Shown here: one piece after another, positions 1 through 11,940 of the stretch | Layout: each line of letters opens with the position of its first letter | Position numbering within the stretch: position 1 is the first letter of the stretch | NCBI GenBank assembly: GCA_963575745.1 | Contig: CAUYUJ010018316.1 | Location: forward strand, 385,970 to 449,969 | DNA: 64,000 nt | Reading direction: 5' to 3' | From: Prorocentrum cordatum | Lineage: Eukaryota; Sar; Dinophyceae; Prorocentrales; Prorocentraceae | The notes under the pieces: generated by a model | Seen by the model: only the letters and a program-made list of their open reading frames with translations | The model's database searches: none | What the model was told of the DNA's origin: nothing | Made by a program: the position numbers and the translations under genes

Positions 1-325
1 GCCCTCGCAACGCGGCAATGCCGCCCCAGACTTCATCGAGATACGGGGAGCTCCTTCGACCTCGGGCGCAACACTGATCGGGCCACTCTGGCCATCAACT
101 GATTTACACTGGATCGCCTCTCGGGCGCTGGACAAAAAATGCCAGCACGAGGCCAACGCGGCTTAAAATATCATGTGGATGCTGCTGTGCGTCGTCGGCT
201 CACTAAGCTCGCCCACCTCCTATCCTCATCGTCGGCGTCAGTGCCGCTACAGTCATCGTCGTATTCCCGCCCGTCGTCATCAAGGAAACGCTGCTTCGGC
301 AACTGCACTGGCGAATCACGCAAAC

Positions 326-1315
326 TCAGAAGCTCTGCGAAACACACTCTCGAACTATTTGGCTCGCAGGTGCAAGTACCTGCCCGAGCTGCGCCATTAA
401 GTTGGCCCCCTGCGAATCGTCGGCCGCGGGCCCGAGAGGGCCAACGCGGCGCTTCTGTACCACACTGGCGCTGCTATCAGCGCAAGGGCCGCCCGAGGCT
501 GACACGCCCATGGCTGGCGTCAGGCTCCAGCGGCGCTTGGAGGGAGAGGCATTCGGCCCACTGCCACTATCTTTAGTGGGTGTCACTGGCGCGCGCGAGC
601 CACCCACCTTTGCAGGCGCATGCTCGTCGGTGGATCCGCCTGCACCGTTGGAAGAAAGGGCTGATGACATCTGAAGGTCGCCACCTGCAGTGGGCGGCTT
701 CGGAGGGCTATCTGAAATGATGAAGCACTCTGAAGATGGCTTGGCACCGTGAGGCGGCCGCCTCGAAGGTGCAGGTGGCGTGCCTACCACCTCCTTTGTT
801 GCAAACGCATCGGCGGACTCGTCGCAAACGCGAGACGGCACAGGCGAACCCGCCTCGGGCATCATGGGCGCAGCACCCAGACACCCTTCTTGAAACTGCT
901 TCTCGGCAACAGACTGCGATGAAACGTGCGGAGCCCCACGGCTCTCTTCCTCAGGCGCACCCCCTGTCGCAAGGTCCTCTGCATCATAGTACGCCTGGTC
1001 AGCTCTCCAGCCCGACTCGTACTCCAAATGCTCGTAATGATAAATTGGCTGAATATTGGCGGGGACAGAAGGCTGGGTGGCTTCCACATCTTTGGCGCCC
1101 CGCTCCTCTTTGGCAAGCTCTTCAGGCAAGTGCGGAGGGTCTGAGCCTGCTGACGCGAGGTCTGTCGGCGCGGGCGGGTCGCGGTACTGCGGGCCCATGA
1201 TCACCACTGAACACTTGATGTCAACGTTATCTATCCTACACTCGTAGCCCGTCGGTTTGTTGGCGTCAGTTATCACGAGGTTCAAAGTCCCGACAACAGA
1301 GCAATCAATGGCCAT
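326..1315 (-). CDS. Hypothetical protein, 329 aa (doubtful)
   Basis: This open frame starts at a real ATG (complement of 1313-1315) and ends at TGA. The product is unrecognised. The N-terminal 45 residues look protein-like, with alternating hydrophobic residues and two cysteines (motifs YECRIDN and IKCSVVIMG). The rest is rich in Pro, Ser, Ala and Gly, resembling a disordered linker. No signal peptide or membrane segment is visible. GC-rich DNA throws up long chance frames, and there is no spliced leader or homology support. Against pure chance, it contains Tyr-, Glu- and Asp-rich stretches (YHYEHLEYESGWRADQAYYD) instead of the Arg/Pro/Ala soup of neighbouring frames. It could be one exon of a larger gene. 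Confidence 0.33.
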   Translation of the reverse strand: MAIDCSVVGTLNLVITDANKPTGYECRIDNVDIKCSVVIMGPQYRDPPAPTDLASAGSDPPHLPEELAKEERGAKDVEATQPSVPANIQPIYHYEHLEYESGWRADQAYYDAEDLATGGAPEEESRGAPHVSSQSVAEKQFQEGCLGAAPMMPEAGSPVPSRVCDESADAFATKEVVGTPPAPSRRPPHGAKPSSECFIISDSPPKPPTAGGDLQMSSALSSNGAGGSTDEHAPAKVGGSRAPVTPTKDSGSGPNASPSKRRWSLTPAMGVSASGGPCADSSASVVQKRRVGPLGPAADDSQGANLMAQLGQVLAPASQIVRECVSQSF

Positions 1316-1779
1316 GCCGCAAACGCACGTGGCCGAGCGAAAACACTAAACAGAACCTGGTGGCCGCCACAATCACAAGACCCGAACGACTGCGGCCTGA
1401 TTGCGGTGACGTGCTGGGCAACAATGTGGAGGTGGTGTAGTGATGTTCGTGCTTAATGGCGGTGGGGATACTACGTGCGTGCTGTAGATAACGCATGCGG
1501 AGGCAACGGTTAATGCTAGATATTTGATAACGGTGGCCATGTTGACTACGACTGTGATGAACGAGGCATGAAGACGAGGGGCGCTTGCCCAAGTGGCGGC
1601 GCGCGCTGCGCCACCGCCACCGGTTTGGTGTACCCTAACCCACGCGCGTTCACGCGCAACGCGCTGACGCGCGAACCCCGAACACGGGGCACCACGGTCG
1701 CAACACTGCGCCCGTGCGGTAAACGCACACACACAGCTGTGACAATGCACGGGTGCCTTTGCCACGCGGCAGGGTCCTG

Positions 1780-2000
1780 ACGCTGGCACGCACCATGGCC
1801 CCCCCCCCACACACACGCACCCACCCCACTCACACCCCACCCCACCACGCCCACCCCACCGCACACGCACGCACCACCACCACCCCACCACGACCACTAC
1901 CCCCACCCGCACACCCCCCAACCCACTCTGCCGAACCCCGCTTGCCCCACCGCAACCCCCCACCCCGCCACGCAAACGCGCGCGCCTTGCACCAGCGCGC
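1780..2000. repeat. CA/C-rich low-complexity tract
   Basis: The plus strand is almost entirely C and A (runs such as CACACACGCACCCACCCC), shifting to CCACC repeats. No gene is seen. Confidence 0.7.
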
Positions 2001-2049
2001 CGACTGCGCCAAACCACAACGCTCGACGCAGAGCCCCAGTGGGGGAGAG

Positions 2050-3770
2050 GTACCCCAACGTTGGCCCCGCTCGCGGCTGGATTCGACCAAAGCGTTTGCC
2101 CCAAAGGCTTCGGCAAGTCGAGGCGAGCCCCGCCAGCCATGGCCCCTCTGGGGCTGGCGTCGTCAAGGGTGTTGGGTGTTGGGTACCGCCTCTATTCAGG
2201 GCGTGGCCCTCACACAGTGGACACGTTCGGCGATGGTTTCGCGCATGGCGTTGGCCGCTGAGCAGCGCCAGCTCATGGCAAGGGCACCCAGCCCTGGCCC
2301 TGCGAAGGATGGCGCCCCTTCAGGCCGTTGGCTGCTGGGTCCGAGCAAAGTCAGGCGAAGCCCCCCCGCCGCTGCCGCGCTCGGGCTAGGTTTCGCTGAA
2401 GGCATGGGCCCTAGTGCGAGCCCACTTCGGCGCGGGGTGTTTCAGCAACAGCATCGCCGAGGCCAGCGACGCGCGATGCGACGGCTCAGATACCAGACGC
2501 GTCATGGCGGAGCCGCTGGATCATGGCACAACTCGGCGCTGGACCCGCTGAAGACGCGAGCGGGCATGGGCCTCCACAGTTCGGGCGTGGACCCCTCCAG
2601 TCCGAGTGCCGCTCGGGATGGGGTTCGTTCGTGGCCTTGGCCTTGGGGCCGCCAATCTGGCGCGAAGCCAGCAACGCGTTGCAAATTGCAGTGTCGGACC
2701 CGTCCAAAGCGCTGGCCCGTGGTCACGCCAATTAGCATGCGAGATCAGGAAGCCTTGGCCCCTGCGGCGTCGGTTCTGTCAAGGCCGTGGGCCACTTGAC
2801 CGTGCCAGTCCTGGGCGGGGCATTCCAGCTTAGGCGCAGCTCGAGGCGGGCCCAGCTCAAAGCGCTGCCCTCGTGATCCACCCCCCCACCCCCAGCGCGG
2901 CGCGATGTGCTGCAGCCTTGGCCATGCGGGCATTGCATCGGCCAGGGCGCTGGCTACTGGCGCCGCACCCATCCAGGCGAAGCCCTTCGCCTTTGGCACT
3001 GCATGGCCGCGTTCAAGGCGCAGGCCGATGCGCCTGCCTTGTACCTGGCGTGGCCACTCTGCCTGGACCCTGCGGCCGCAGGCGTCCTCCAGGGCGCGTG
3101 CTGAGCTCGCCCGAAGCCATGGCGGCGCCTTCGAGCCCTGGCCCCGCTCGGGCTTGGCGCCGCTCACAGCGCTGGCCAGTGGGCGCCACCGACGCGTGGC
3201 GGGACGCCCCAAGCGCAGCACTGTTGTGCATCGCCTCGTCGGCTGCAATGGCCACTGGCGCTGCCGAAATGCAATGTGCGCTTTCCAGCTGGGGCCCTGC
3301 TCGGGAGAAGCAGCATCCAACCCATCGGCGGCAAAAGGCAGCTTCAATTCAGCCCGAAGGCACGCAGCCCTGGCCCCGCTGCGACTGGCACCGTTAGCGG
3401 CTCTGGCCCGCGGGCCAGCCCCAAGGCAAAGCGATGGGCAAGGCCCTGGCACTGCACGGGATTGGTTACGTTCGAAGCAATGACCCTTGGGCGCGCAAAG
3501 CGCGGCGCGGCGCCACCCCTGCTGAGGCCTCGCTGAGATTGCGTCGCCCAGGGCGTTGGCTTCTGGGTCCAACCCAACCCAGGCCGACACCCTCATGCGC
3601 TGGCCCCGCTGAAGTACGGGCCCACGCGCGGCGACGCCCACGCTGCCCCACCTGGGGCCGCCTTTCAGCAGCGGAGCCCGCCGCGTCGCGCGCGGATGCG
3701 GGTTCTGATCCGAGCGGCTGGGCTTTGATCGCGCGCGGCCAGCGAGGAGCTGCTCGGGCGCGGGCGCGCC
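2050..3770. repeat. Old degenerate GC-rich repeats, no gene
   Basis: Several imperfect copies of a phrase like GGCGTTGGCTNCTGGGTCC followed by CCAGGCGAAGCCC recur near 2325, 2948 and 3552. A phrase like AGCCCTGGCCCCGCT recurs near 2291, 3138 and 3366. Long frames cross both strands but are Ala/Arg/Gly/Pro soup. I see decayed dispersed or tandem repeats and no gene. From 3770 to 4860 I see only GC-rich sequence with poly-C runs (4545-4655). Confidence 0.4.
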
Positions 3771-4860
3771 ATTGGGTAACGCCTGGGCAAAGGCGCGCCC
3801 AGCCGTGACCGAGCCTGGGCAGCAACGCCATCCAGGAACAGCCGCGGGCGACGCAGATGGCGCGCGCGCGAGCGCGCCGCGAGCGTTGACAACGCATCCT
3901 GCTCGAGAGAAGAAGCGCGCGCACGCGTCAGCGCCAGCCGCGGCGTCGGCCGCGACGACGCAGCAAAGCTCGCGACCGAGAGCGGTTCCGAATTTTCGCG
4001 CCCACCCCACGCCCGCTATGGCCACCGATGGCTATCGCGCGGGCCGAGCCCGCAAGTCGGACTGCGCCATGCGCAGAAAATGCCGCAGGGCATATTTTCC
4101 GTGCCCCGACAGTGCACTGGGGGGGTAGGTTGACAAAATTCAAGACCTCCGCCCCAATCTTCTAATGGGCAACCGACTTCGAGATGCTCCGCCAGACCAC
4201 CGCGCCACCACCACTTGTCGAGCGCAACGCTTCTCTCGCCGCCACCACTGCTACGACAGGTTCGCCCGATCGCGCAGCGCCCCGACTACCCCCCCTCACC
4301 CGAGAATAACCAACCGCTGGACCCCATGACGCCACCCCGCGCCCCAAGGCAGCCGCTCGCCAGCGCCCGCCGACGTGCGCTTGGCGCGCCGACGGGCCCC
4401 GCCCCCCACGCGCACGCAGACGCATACCAGCACCCACTGCCCCACCCGCCCACCCCGTGCGCTCGCCACCACCACCGCCGTTCAACCACCACCACAGCGC
4501 CCAGCGGCACGGACGCAAACGCCCGCGCCCGCACCTCGCCCCCCCCCCGACCTCCGCTTCTCAGAGTCGCACGCGCAGCGCCTTGCCCCCCCCCACCCCC
4601 TCCGCCCCAGACCACCCCCCCCCCCCCCCCCCCCCGCCGCCCCCCCCCCCCCCCTTCGGCAACCGCCACGACCCGCCCACCACCCAGCCACCACGATGGC
4701 CCTACGCTCGCAGGGGAGGAGGAGCGCCTCGCGGTGGCGCTGGGGAAAGGGAGGGAGCGGCGCCCTGGTGAGGGTGCAGGGTGAAGGCCATGGGGGAGGG
4801 GGGGGGGCTCGCGGCGCCCAGCCGATGGGCCGCCAGGGGGAGGGTGGCGCAGCGACTAGC

Positions 4861-5275
4861 GGGCCTGATGACTTTTGATGGGGTTCTGATGGGGGTTTGA
4901 TGGCCGTGCTCGCCTGTGAGTTTTTCGGTGATGACTTTTGATGACTTTTGATGGGGGTCTGATGGCCGCGTCCGCCTGGGTGCTTTTCGGTGATGACTTT
5001 TGATGACTTCTGATGCACCGTGATGCCCTGTGCGTCGGTGTGGTGATGACTTCTGATGACTTTTGATGACTTTTGATGACTTTTGATGATTTTTGATGGA
5101 GGAAAACGGTGATGACTTTTGATGGGGGTTTGATAGGGGGGTGATGGGTTTTGATGAGGGTCTGATGGCCGTGCCCGCTTGGGAGCTTTTCGGTGATGAC
5201 GGTTGATGACTTTTGATGGGGGTCTGATGGCCGCGTCGGCCTGGGCGCTTTTCGGGCATGACTTTTGATGGGGGT
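4861..5275. repeat. TGATGACTTT tandem repeat with longer higher-order unit
   Basis: A roughly 10-nt unit, TGATGACTTT, is repeated in runs. The runs are interspersed with a longer recurring phrase (GGGGGTCTGATGGCCG, then CGCCTGGG and CTTTTCGGTGATGAC) near 4880, 4950, 5160 and 5220. This gives a higher-order unit of roughly 70-90 bp. The minus-strand frames through it (His/Gln/Lys/Ser-rich) are products of the repeat. Confidence 0.85.
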
Positions 5276-6084
5276 ACGATGGCGCGCGCGACGGGTGCGA
5301 CGAGCTCGCGGTGCGGGTCCGATGGGCGCCGCCCCGCCCAGTGGCCCACGCGGCGCGGCGGCGCTCGGGCGGGCGCTGGCATTGCGCGGCGACGAGCAAC
5401 TCGGATGAGCCGCCGCTGGACTCCGAGCGAGCGCCGCCTGCACCCGAAGACGCGCTACACCAAACCAACAAACAACCCCCCACACCCCGCGCCCGCCACC
5501 CCCCCCCCCCCCCACCCCACACCCCACCCCGCCGCACTCGCCTCCCACCCAATCCAAGTCTGCAGTGTACACAGAGGCCAACGAGACGCCCGCACGGCGC
5601 CCCGCCCGCCTCGGCGGCGCCAAGACACCGATAAGTCGCCAGATGGCGCGGTGGAAGCACAAGCGGCGCTGCCCCCGAGCAAGGGGCCATGCCGTTTCGC
5701 GCGCGGCACGATTGCACGAGGCGGCGAGCGCACGAACCCAGGCCCTCAAGCCGATGACGCTTCCACGCACCCCACCACCCCCCATCGGCCGCCGCGCCAG
5801 CCACGTCGCGGCCTTCCCTTACCGAGACTGCCGCGCGAGCTGCTGTCGACAACGCGCGCCGCGAGCGGCGCGCCCCTTGCCAATCGACGCCAGACGGCAG
5901 GAACCGCCTTTCGTGAATGACGGCGTCGCCCGCACCGCCGTCGGAGACTGGCGAACCACGCGCGCGCGTGTCTGCGACATCGGCCTCCACAGCTCCGCGC
6001 GATTGGCCTCGTCGGCGACAGAGCGCGCAACTGTCGCGCGGCGCCCTCTACTGCGCCGCAGCTGGCGCGCCGAATTTCCGAGCA

Positions 6085-6645
6085 GCAGCGCAGATCTGCC
6101 GCGCCCCGTCAGTTCTGCACAATCGTCTTGCACTTCTTCTTCCCGTCGGTCTCGTGGCACTTCTCTGGGTTGTCCTTATTCATCGTGCTATTACTATGCT
6201 CAGTCTTTTCGCCGCGCGTGCGCGTGACAGACCTGCTGCTGCGACAGAACGCGCACCCCGCAGCCTTGCAGAACAGCAACGCAAATCTGCCACTTCCCGC
6301 AAGCGTGCTCAGCCGTATGGTTCTTCTTCTGCCCGCCAGTCGTCTGCACCCTCTCTGGCGTGCTCGTAGTTGCAGTGTCCTTATTGGCTCCGTTTTCTTG
6401 TGGGTCGCCGTGTCCTTCTCCAGCTTGCGCACCCTTGCCCCGTAATTATGCTTATCTTGCGCCGCGCGCGAGTGGCAGATCTGACGCCAGCGAGGCGCGC
6501 GCGCAGCAGGCTTGCCGAGCAGCATTGCAGATCTGCCACGTCCCGCCAACATGCTCCGCCGTCTGGCTCTTCTTCTTCCCGTCAGTCGCATGGCCCTGCT
6601 CTGGCTTGCTCTTCTTTGCCATGTCAACCACTGGCTTTGCCCGTT
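6085..6645. repeat. Three tandem copies of a 190-245 bp unit
   Basis: The phrase GCAGATCTGCCACGTCCCGC or a close variant begins copies near 6085, 6275 and 6522. Each is followed within about 40 bp by CTTCTTCTTCCCGTCNGTC and CTCTGGCNTGCTC. The third copy is the most divergent in spacing. No convincing gene is seen here or on to 9530. A short GAT/GGA microsatellite lies at 8700-8775. Confidence 0.65.
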
Positions 6646-9552
6646 GAGTGCGACGCGCGGCCCGCCCCCCTCCCCCGCGCGGCTTAGAGGACGCGGCCGA
6701 GCCATCGCATTGTGTTGTCGCGCGCGCCGACACGCCCGCCAGCGCCCGCCGCGGGCGCGCGCCCGCCTGCTCGCGCAGCGCAAGCTCGCACCAACCGCCA
6801 CCGCCGCCACGCGCAAGACCACCGCGCACCCGTCCCGCGCCGCGCGCGCCACGCTTCTTCACCGCGCTCCACCCACGATCAACCCAACCCTGCCAGCACG
6901 CGCGCGCTCCACCCCACCCACGCCGCCCCCCCACTCCCGCCCAGGCGCACATGGTGGGGCCAAACGCGACGTGCGGCGGCGCCCATGAAACACAACGGGT
7001 TGCGAAGGCCCCGCGCAGATCCCACGCGACCATTGCGGAATGCGCGCAAAGCTACCTGCGCGCACGAGCGCGAACGCTCGCGGCGCCAATTGCCACGGGC
7101 AAACATGGCCAACGCGGCCGTGACATTCTGCGTGGGGCAAAGCTGACTGCGCAAGGGTCGGCCAAGGACGCTTGCGCCACTCGTCCTGGCATCGGCTGCC
7201 ACAGGGGGCAGCGGGCGGCGCTAAGTAGGCCCATGCGTTGCCCATGGCGCCGATGTCCGACCGCACAACTGGCGCGATTGCAGTTTAATGTGGCAAGGGC
7301 GGCGCATGGACGGGGCGCGTGGCGAGGCAACGCAATCTAGCATGGGCAAGACAAGGACAGCTCTGTAGCGAGCAGGAGGACGCGCGACAACAAAGGCATC
7401 GACGTGTCAGAGCACGGCGTGGCTTTCATGAGGTCGCGGCCGCCGCGTGGATGGCGCGCGCGGCCTGCGCCGAATTCGCGCGCTGACTGCGGCGAGCGCG
7501 CCGCCGCCCCGATCGGCAACAAACGGTGGGCAACGGGTGTGGGAACAAGCCACGATTGGCCGAACCCGTAAGAGTTTGGGCAACTACGCGCCAGGATGGA
7601 GGCACGATGGCGCCCAAATGCGCCGATGCGGCTGCAAACGCACGCGTCGGGTAAGCGCGCTGCGCTGGGGCGCCATTGAACTGCGCAGCCGCGCAATCCA
7701 TATCTGGCTTGACCCTGCGCGCCGTAGATTGAACGACATAGCAGCGCGTTCCCTCGCACGGACACTGCCAATCGCGTTCCGCGTTCCTGTGCCAACCGCA
7801 TGGCTTGAACAAAAAACGCGGGACCCGTTTGGCTACCCGCTGTTGCCCAATGCGGGGCGTCGGCACGCGGCAAGCGCAAACGACAAATTGACGGTGGCGC
7901 TCGGGAGCGGCGCGCTTGACCAACATGCGACACGCGCAACTACAGCGCAAGCCCGAATGCCGCGCGAAGCTCTCAAGCAGTGCTTGGGCGCGCAAACGAA
8001 TCGAACGCAACAGGTTCGAACGTTTGCGCGCCTGTGCCTCTAAAAGGCGATGCGCCTGGCCGCAAGCAACGGACAGGGCACCAACTGCGATGAAAACGCC
8101 GCAGGGCGCGAGTTGGGCTTGGATGCCGTTGGGGGACACATTGCTTGAAAACGTGTCTGAAGCTGGGCACATTGGAAGGTAACCCCCGCGACGTCCTCGG
8201 CGAACCGCAGAGGTTGACGATAGAGGGTGCTTGGCCTCCCCGTTGGCGCCCGCACGTTGCGGCGCTGACATGGTCGAGCGATGCGCCGCTCTGCGCGGGC
8301 TCAACGCCCGCGCGCTCGTCGGCAACAACGAACAGCATCGCCCTGCAGAAGACCCCGCGCGCAAAACTGCCAGTTGCCGCGTCGGCTGGCACCGATTGGG
8401 CAGCAGCCGCCTGGACTTTGACAGCGCGCGTCGCTCGGGCAGCTGGCGCGCGCGCCAGCAAGGGGGGCGATGAAGAGAGCGTTGCAACGACGACCATCAA
8501 TGGGCGAACGCCTCATTTAAAGGAGGCAACCTCTATCGAGCGCCATCGGCTCGCGACCGAGCGGCGTTCGCAATAGCTCCTGCGCGCGGTGTTGCGCGTC
8601 GGGCCCTGGCGGGCCCCAGTGGCCAGGGCGCCCTGGTGCACGCACCAGAAGGGGCTAACAGTGCCCCATCGGATGCCCGCAGGCTCCGCTAGGATGAGCC
8701 ATGCAGGAGGAGGGGGAGGAGGAAATGATGATGATGAGGGGGAGGGTGATGGGCATGCTGATGAGGAGGATGCTTAACGCCTCGCTGTTCTTAGCACCCT
8801 CCTGGGTTCGACATGGCTATAGCCTTCTTCCTTCTTGTGAGCATACCCCTCCGCTTTCCCCCATCACCCTCGCCATGCAAGCGGCCCGACGGGAAATGCC
8901 GCGTCGGAACGGGGACAAGGGCAGCTAAGACAAGGTGGAGGGTGGGAAGCGCTTGGAGCGACCAGCGGCCGCGCGTGGGGAGAGGCAACGAAACGTGCAA
9001 TGCACCTTCTGCCCTTTCCCCCGCGCCAGGCGCTAACCGCCCTCACCTCGTCGAAGCCGCCATGGGTGCGACCCTGTCCCCGCCCGCCAACCCTCTAACA
9101 ACAGTCAGCTTAGGACCATGCTGCAAGCCTGCTACATCGCGGTGGCCATGGCCGTTTTCATGGACGCGCAGGGCGAACACGCGCGGCCCGATTGTGATAT
9201 GACAGAGCGCATCCGACCCACGTGCGGAAAACAACACGAGTGGGTCTGAACGTGAGTGGGTTGAGCACGAGTGGGCCTGGGAGTGAGTGCATGAGCGCGC
9301 GTTGCGTGAGCACCATATGGGCACCTTAAGGAGGCCCGACGACACTTCAATGAGGCCCCACGGCCTGCCTCGAGGCCAGCCCCCAAACAAACACCCAGAC
9401 AGACCTTACGGCTGGCCCCATGCGGAAGCCACAAAGCACCCCAAGATGCCCCCAAGATATCATGCAGGCCCCAAGACACCACTGAGGAAGCCCCACGGCA
9501 CCCTGATGAGGACCCGATTGTACCATCAGGGGCCTCACGCTATTCCTTTTTC

Positions 9553-10914
9553 TCAAGGGTCGCGGATCGGCTCGCCATCCACGTCGCCGTCGTTCTCGCC
9601 CCTCTCCTTCTCGGCCAGGGCCCTGAACGACGGCTCCCCGCTGGCCAGCGCGTCCCGCCGCGCATCCCTGCGCTCGGCGTGGTCAGGCTTCCACGTGTGG
9701 ACGTGGTCCCATCGTGTGATCCCCGTCTCCTCGGTCACGCCGAGCCACGCGCGCATCAGGCCGAGGCACCTGCCTTTCGCCCTGTTGCTCTTCATCTCTC
9801 GGCATGTTCGGGTAAGGAAGCATCCAGAAGCCTCGCCCTGGTGTGATGGCACCAAACACTGCGCCACCATGGTGCTCGTCGTGCCGTAAAATCGAATGAT
9901 GCCGCTGCGGTGGCGAACCGCAATCTCAGCGGGCACATTGCCGAGATGCTTCGGGCCGCCCGCAACTCCTCCGCCCAGCGCTGCAGGTGGAGGTTCAAGC
10001 GGCGCCGCAAGCGGCGGCACTGGGGGCGGCGGCAACGGTGGTCCGAAGAAGACGTCCGCTATCGCCCCGTCGATGTCGGCCGCGACGCCGTCGTGCTCGC
10101 CTTCGCCGCCGTCGCCGCCAGCGGGATGGGCATCACCGTCCTCGCCGCAGCCTCCGTCACTATCAGCGTCCTCGGGAACGCTGTCGCCCTCAGCGGACTC
10201 TGTGGTCTCGCCATGGTCCTCGTCCGGATCGGACGAAGCCTCGGCGCCGCCGTCCTTGCCCTCGGCGGGGTCGTCGGAGTCCGAACTCGACGAGCTCGAA
10301 GAGCTCGGCGAGCTCGACGAGCTCGAACTGGAGCCAGACTGGCTGCTCGCATCGCCATCGGCAAGCGCCGCAGCCCTGCCCCCGCCCCTGCCGCGCCCGC
10401 CGCGCCCGCGGCCCTGGCGCCCAGCGCGGCCCCCTCCTGCAGCGCGCCGCTGTCGGCGAGCATTGGGCCGAGGCGGGTCGACCTCGGGAGTCTGGCGGCT
10501 GATGTACAGCTTCCATGGTTCCACGCTGGCGACCTGCCTGGACCGAGACACGAACCGCCAGAAGCTGATCGTCCTGATCTGCTCCGCCTCGAAGCTCTTG
10601 GTCATCTCCCAACGGGATCGCCAGAACATCTTCGGATCCTCGACCCGAATCGGTGACACCCCCAAGATGTCACCGCAGTCCCTGGGCTGGTCCCTCTCCA
10701 GCTCGACCACCGTGGGCGAGAAAGGCTTCTGGAAATCGAAAGCGACATGAAAAAAAACGATGAACGATTCCATCATCATCAGCACCGCACTCAACGACAT
10801 CCAACCCCGAGCCGCCCGCGGCATCTGCCTCGGCCTCTTGAATGGCCGTGGTGCTGGTGAAGCGGAGCACGCCGTCGCCACTGGCCAGCAGTGCCTTCAT
10901 CGGAGAGCCCCCCC
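9553..10914 (-). CDS. Exon 2 (C-terminal part) of the same uncharacterised protein, with a homopolymer frameshift
   Basis: The segment after the putative intron reads GSPMKALLASGDGVLRF, then VVECGADDDGIVHRFF, in the same frame as exon 1. At an A8 run on the plus strand (about 10749-10756) the sense shifts by one base to FHVAFDFQKPFSPTVVELE and stays open to the stop at 9553. The middle is low complexity: a poly-Ser block, an Arg/Gly block, then Asp/Glu- and Pro-rich parts. The last 110 residues form a compact-looking domain with VRHRSGIIRFYGTTSTMVAQ, C...H...C spacing (AQCLVPSHQGEASGCFLTR) and CLGLMRAWLG. From memory, large dinoflagellate protein families end in similar domains. The frameshift at a homopolymer could be a true mutation or a sequencing error. 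Function is unknown. Confidence 0.55.
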
Positions 10915-11940
10915 CTGGCTGCTTCATGCAACCACAGCTGCGCTGCCGCCGAAAAACCTCTGAGCCCCGTGAGGGCCCCTCCAGAAAACTCCCCAGGAAA
11001 CCTCTGAACCCCATAAGGGCCCCTACAAAACCAAGGGATCTGCATCTGTGAACTTGTTCCGAAGCCCAAAGACCCTGCACGGCAGCACAGCGCCCCTCCC
11101 CTTGCAGGCCCCCACGGTGGCCCTCGACACCCACCGAAGGCCTGAGTCATGAAACGGAGGCACGTCAAGATCGCGATGGAACCCCATCGCGATCTTGACG
11201 TCCCTCACAAACGCGGCCGTCGATTGTTTCAAAAGGCTGGATTGTAAATCAAGGCTTCCTGGGGACATTCGGGGATGGGGCTCGCAGGGCTGCAGGCGCG
11301 GGGGCGCTGGGGGCCGACCTCCCCGCCCCATCCCCTGCATGCGAGATCGGCGAACGTTTGCGACAGCAACCCCCCCTTCCTCTGCCAGACAGGCTGCAAA
11401 GCAGGAACCGTGGCGATAGCGCGACCTCGAAGCAAAAGGGGGGCCAGTGGGGATCCCGAAGAGGCCCCGACTAGATGCGGCGGCACATTGCCCTGCTCCC
11501 TAAGACAACCCGAAGCCCAATCGAACTTATATCTGGCACCCCCCTGAGGCCTCATCCGCATTTCTTCGAAGCGGCCTTCGAAGGCCGCGAATGCGATCAA
11601 CGACGCCAAGGGCTGGCACGGCGACGCCTCCGTGAGAGGGCCCCGAAACGCACAAGCGTAGTTGGCCACCTGAGGTCATCGCCCACCCCCCTGGCACCCC
11701 TCGTCTGCTGCCCCCAAGAGGACATCGCAAGGCTTCCGAGGCACGCAAAGGCTCGTTCCTGGCCCCTGGGGCCCACTGGGCGGGACCTCCCGAAGGTCCC
11801 CAAAGGCTGGCCCAGCATGCGACCCCCTCCCCCCCCCCCCCCTACCGCCAGCGAAGGCCAAGAGATGTCCTTGAGGGCCTAAGCCTTCAAGGAATCTGTG
11901 GCATTCGTTGAACGCTGCTGCTACTATGATTGCATGAAGC
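10915..11940 (-). other. Putative GC-AG intron, 1,026 bp, with inverted-repeat ends
   Basis: On the minus strand exon 1 ends ...CTCCTTGGAG, and the insert begins GCTTCATGCAATCATAG. It ends GGTTGCATGAAGCAGCCAG before GGGGGGGCTCTCCG. Taking GC at 11940 and AG at 10915 gives 1,026 bp, a multiple of three, and a phase-1 join that keeps the frame (L-L-G-G-G-G-S-P-M-K). The ends are inverted copies of CTTCATGCAAYCA. An unspliced read would hit TAG within seven codons. GC-AG introns are common in dinoflagellates. The inside holds CCCC/AGGG-rich phrases and a perfect hairpin at 11162-11201. The exact 3' border is ambiguous: AG at 10919 would break the frame. Confidence 0.55.
11162..11201. repeat. Perfect 18-bp inverted repeat (hairpin), 4-nt loop
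   Basis: The left arm ACGTCAAGATCGCGATGG (11162-11179) and the right arm CCATCGCGATCTTGACGT (11184-11201) are exact reverse complements, separated by AACC. It lies inside the putative intron of the 9.5-15.2 kb gene. Confidence 0.95.

Noticed and set aside
2745-4025. A 426-codon minus-strand frame
   Set aside because: It spans degenerate repeats, its composition is Ala/Arg/Gly/Pro, and no motif or start signal is seen.
4482-5990. A 502-codon minus-strand frame
   Set aside because: Most of it translates the TGATGACTTT repeat (Ser-Lys-Val-Ile, Gln-Lys-Ser-Ser) and poly-C.
7426-8487. Overlapping 353- and 198-codon frames on opposite strands
   Set aside because: Arg/Ala-rich on both strands with no motifs. 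Opposite-strand openness fits GC bias.
9290-9545. CCCCAAGA-rich stretch as a 3' tail or gene end of the minus-strand gene
   Set aside because: No poly-A run or processing signal could be supported. The words also occur at 11 and 40-41 kb, so it is treated as a repeat.
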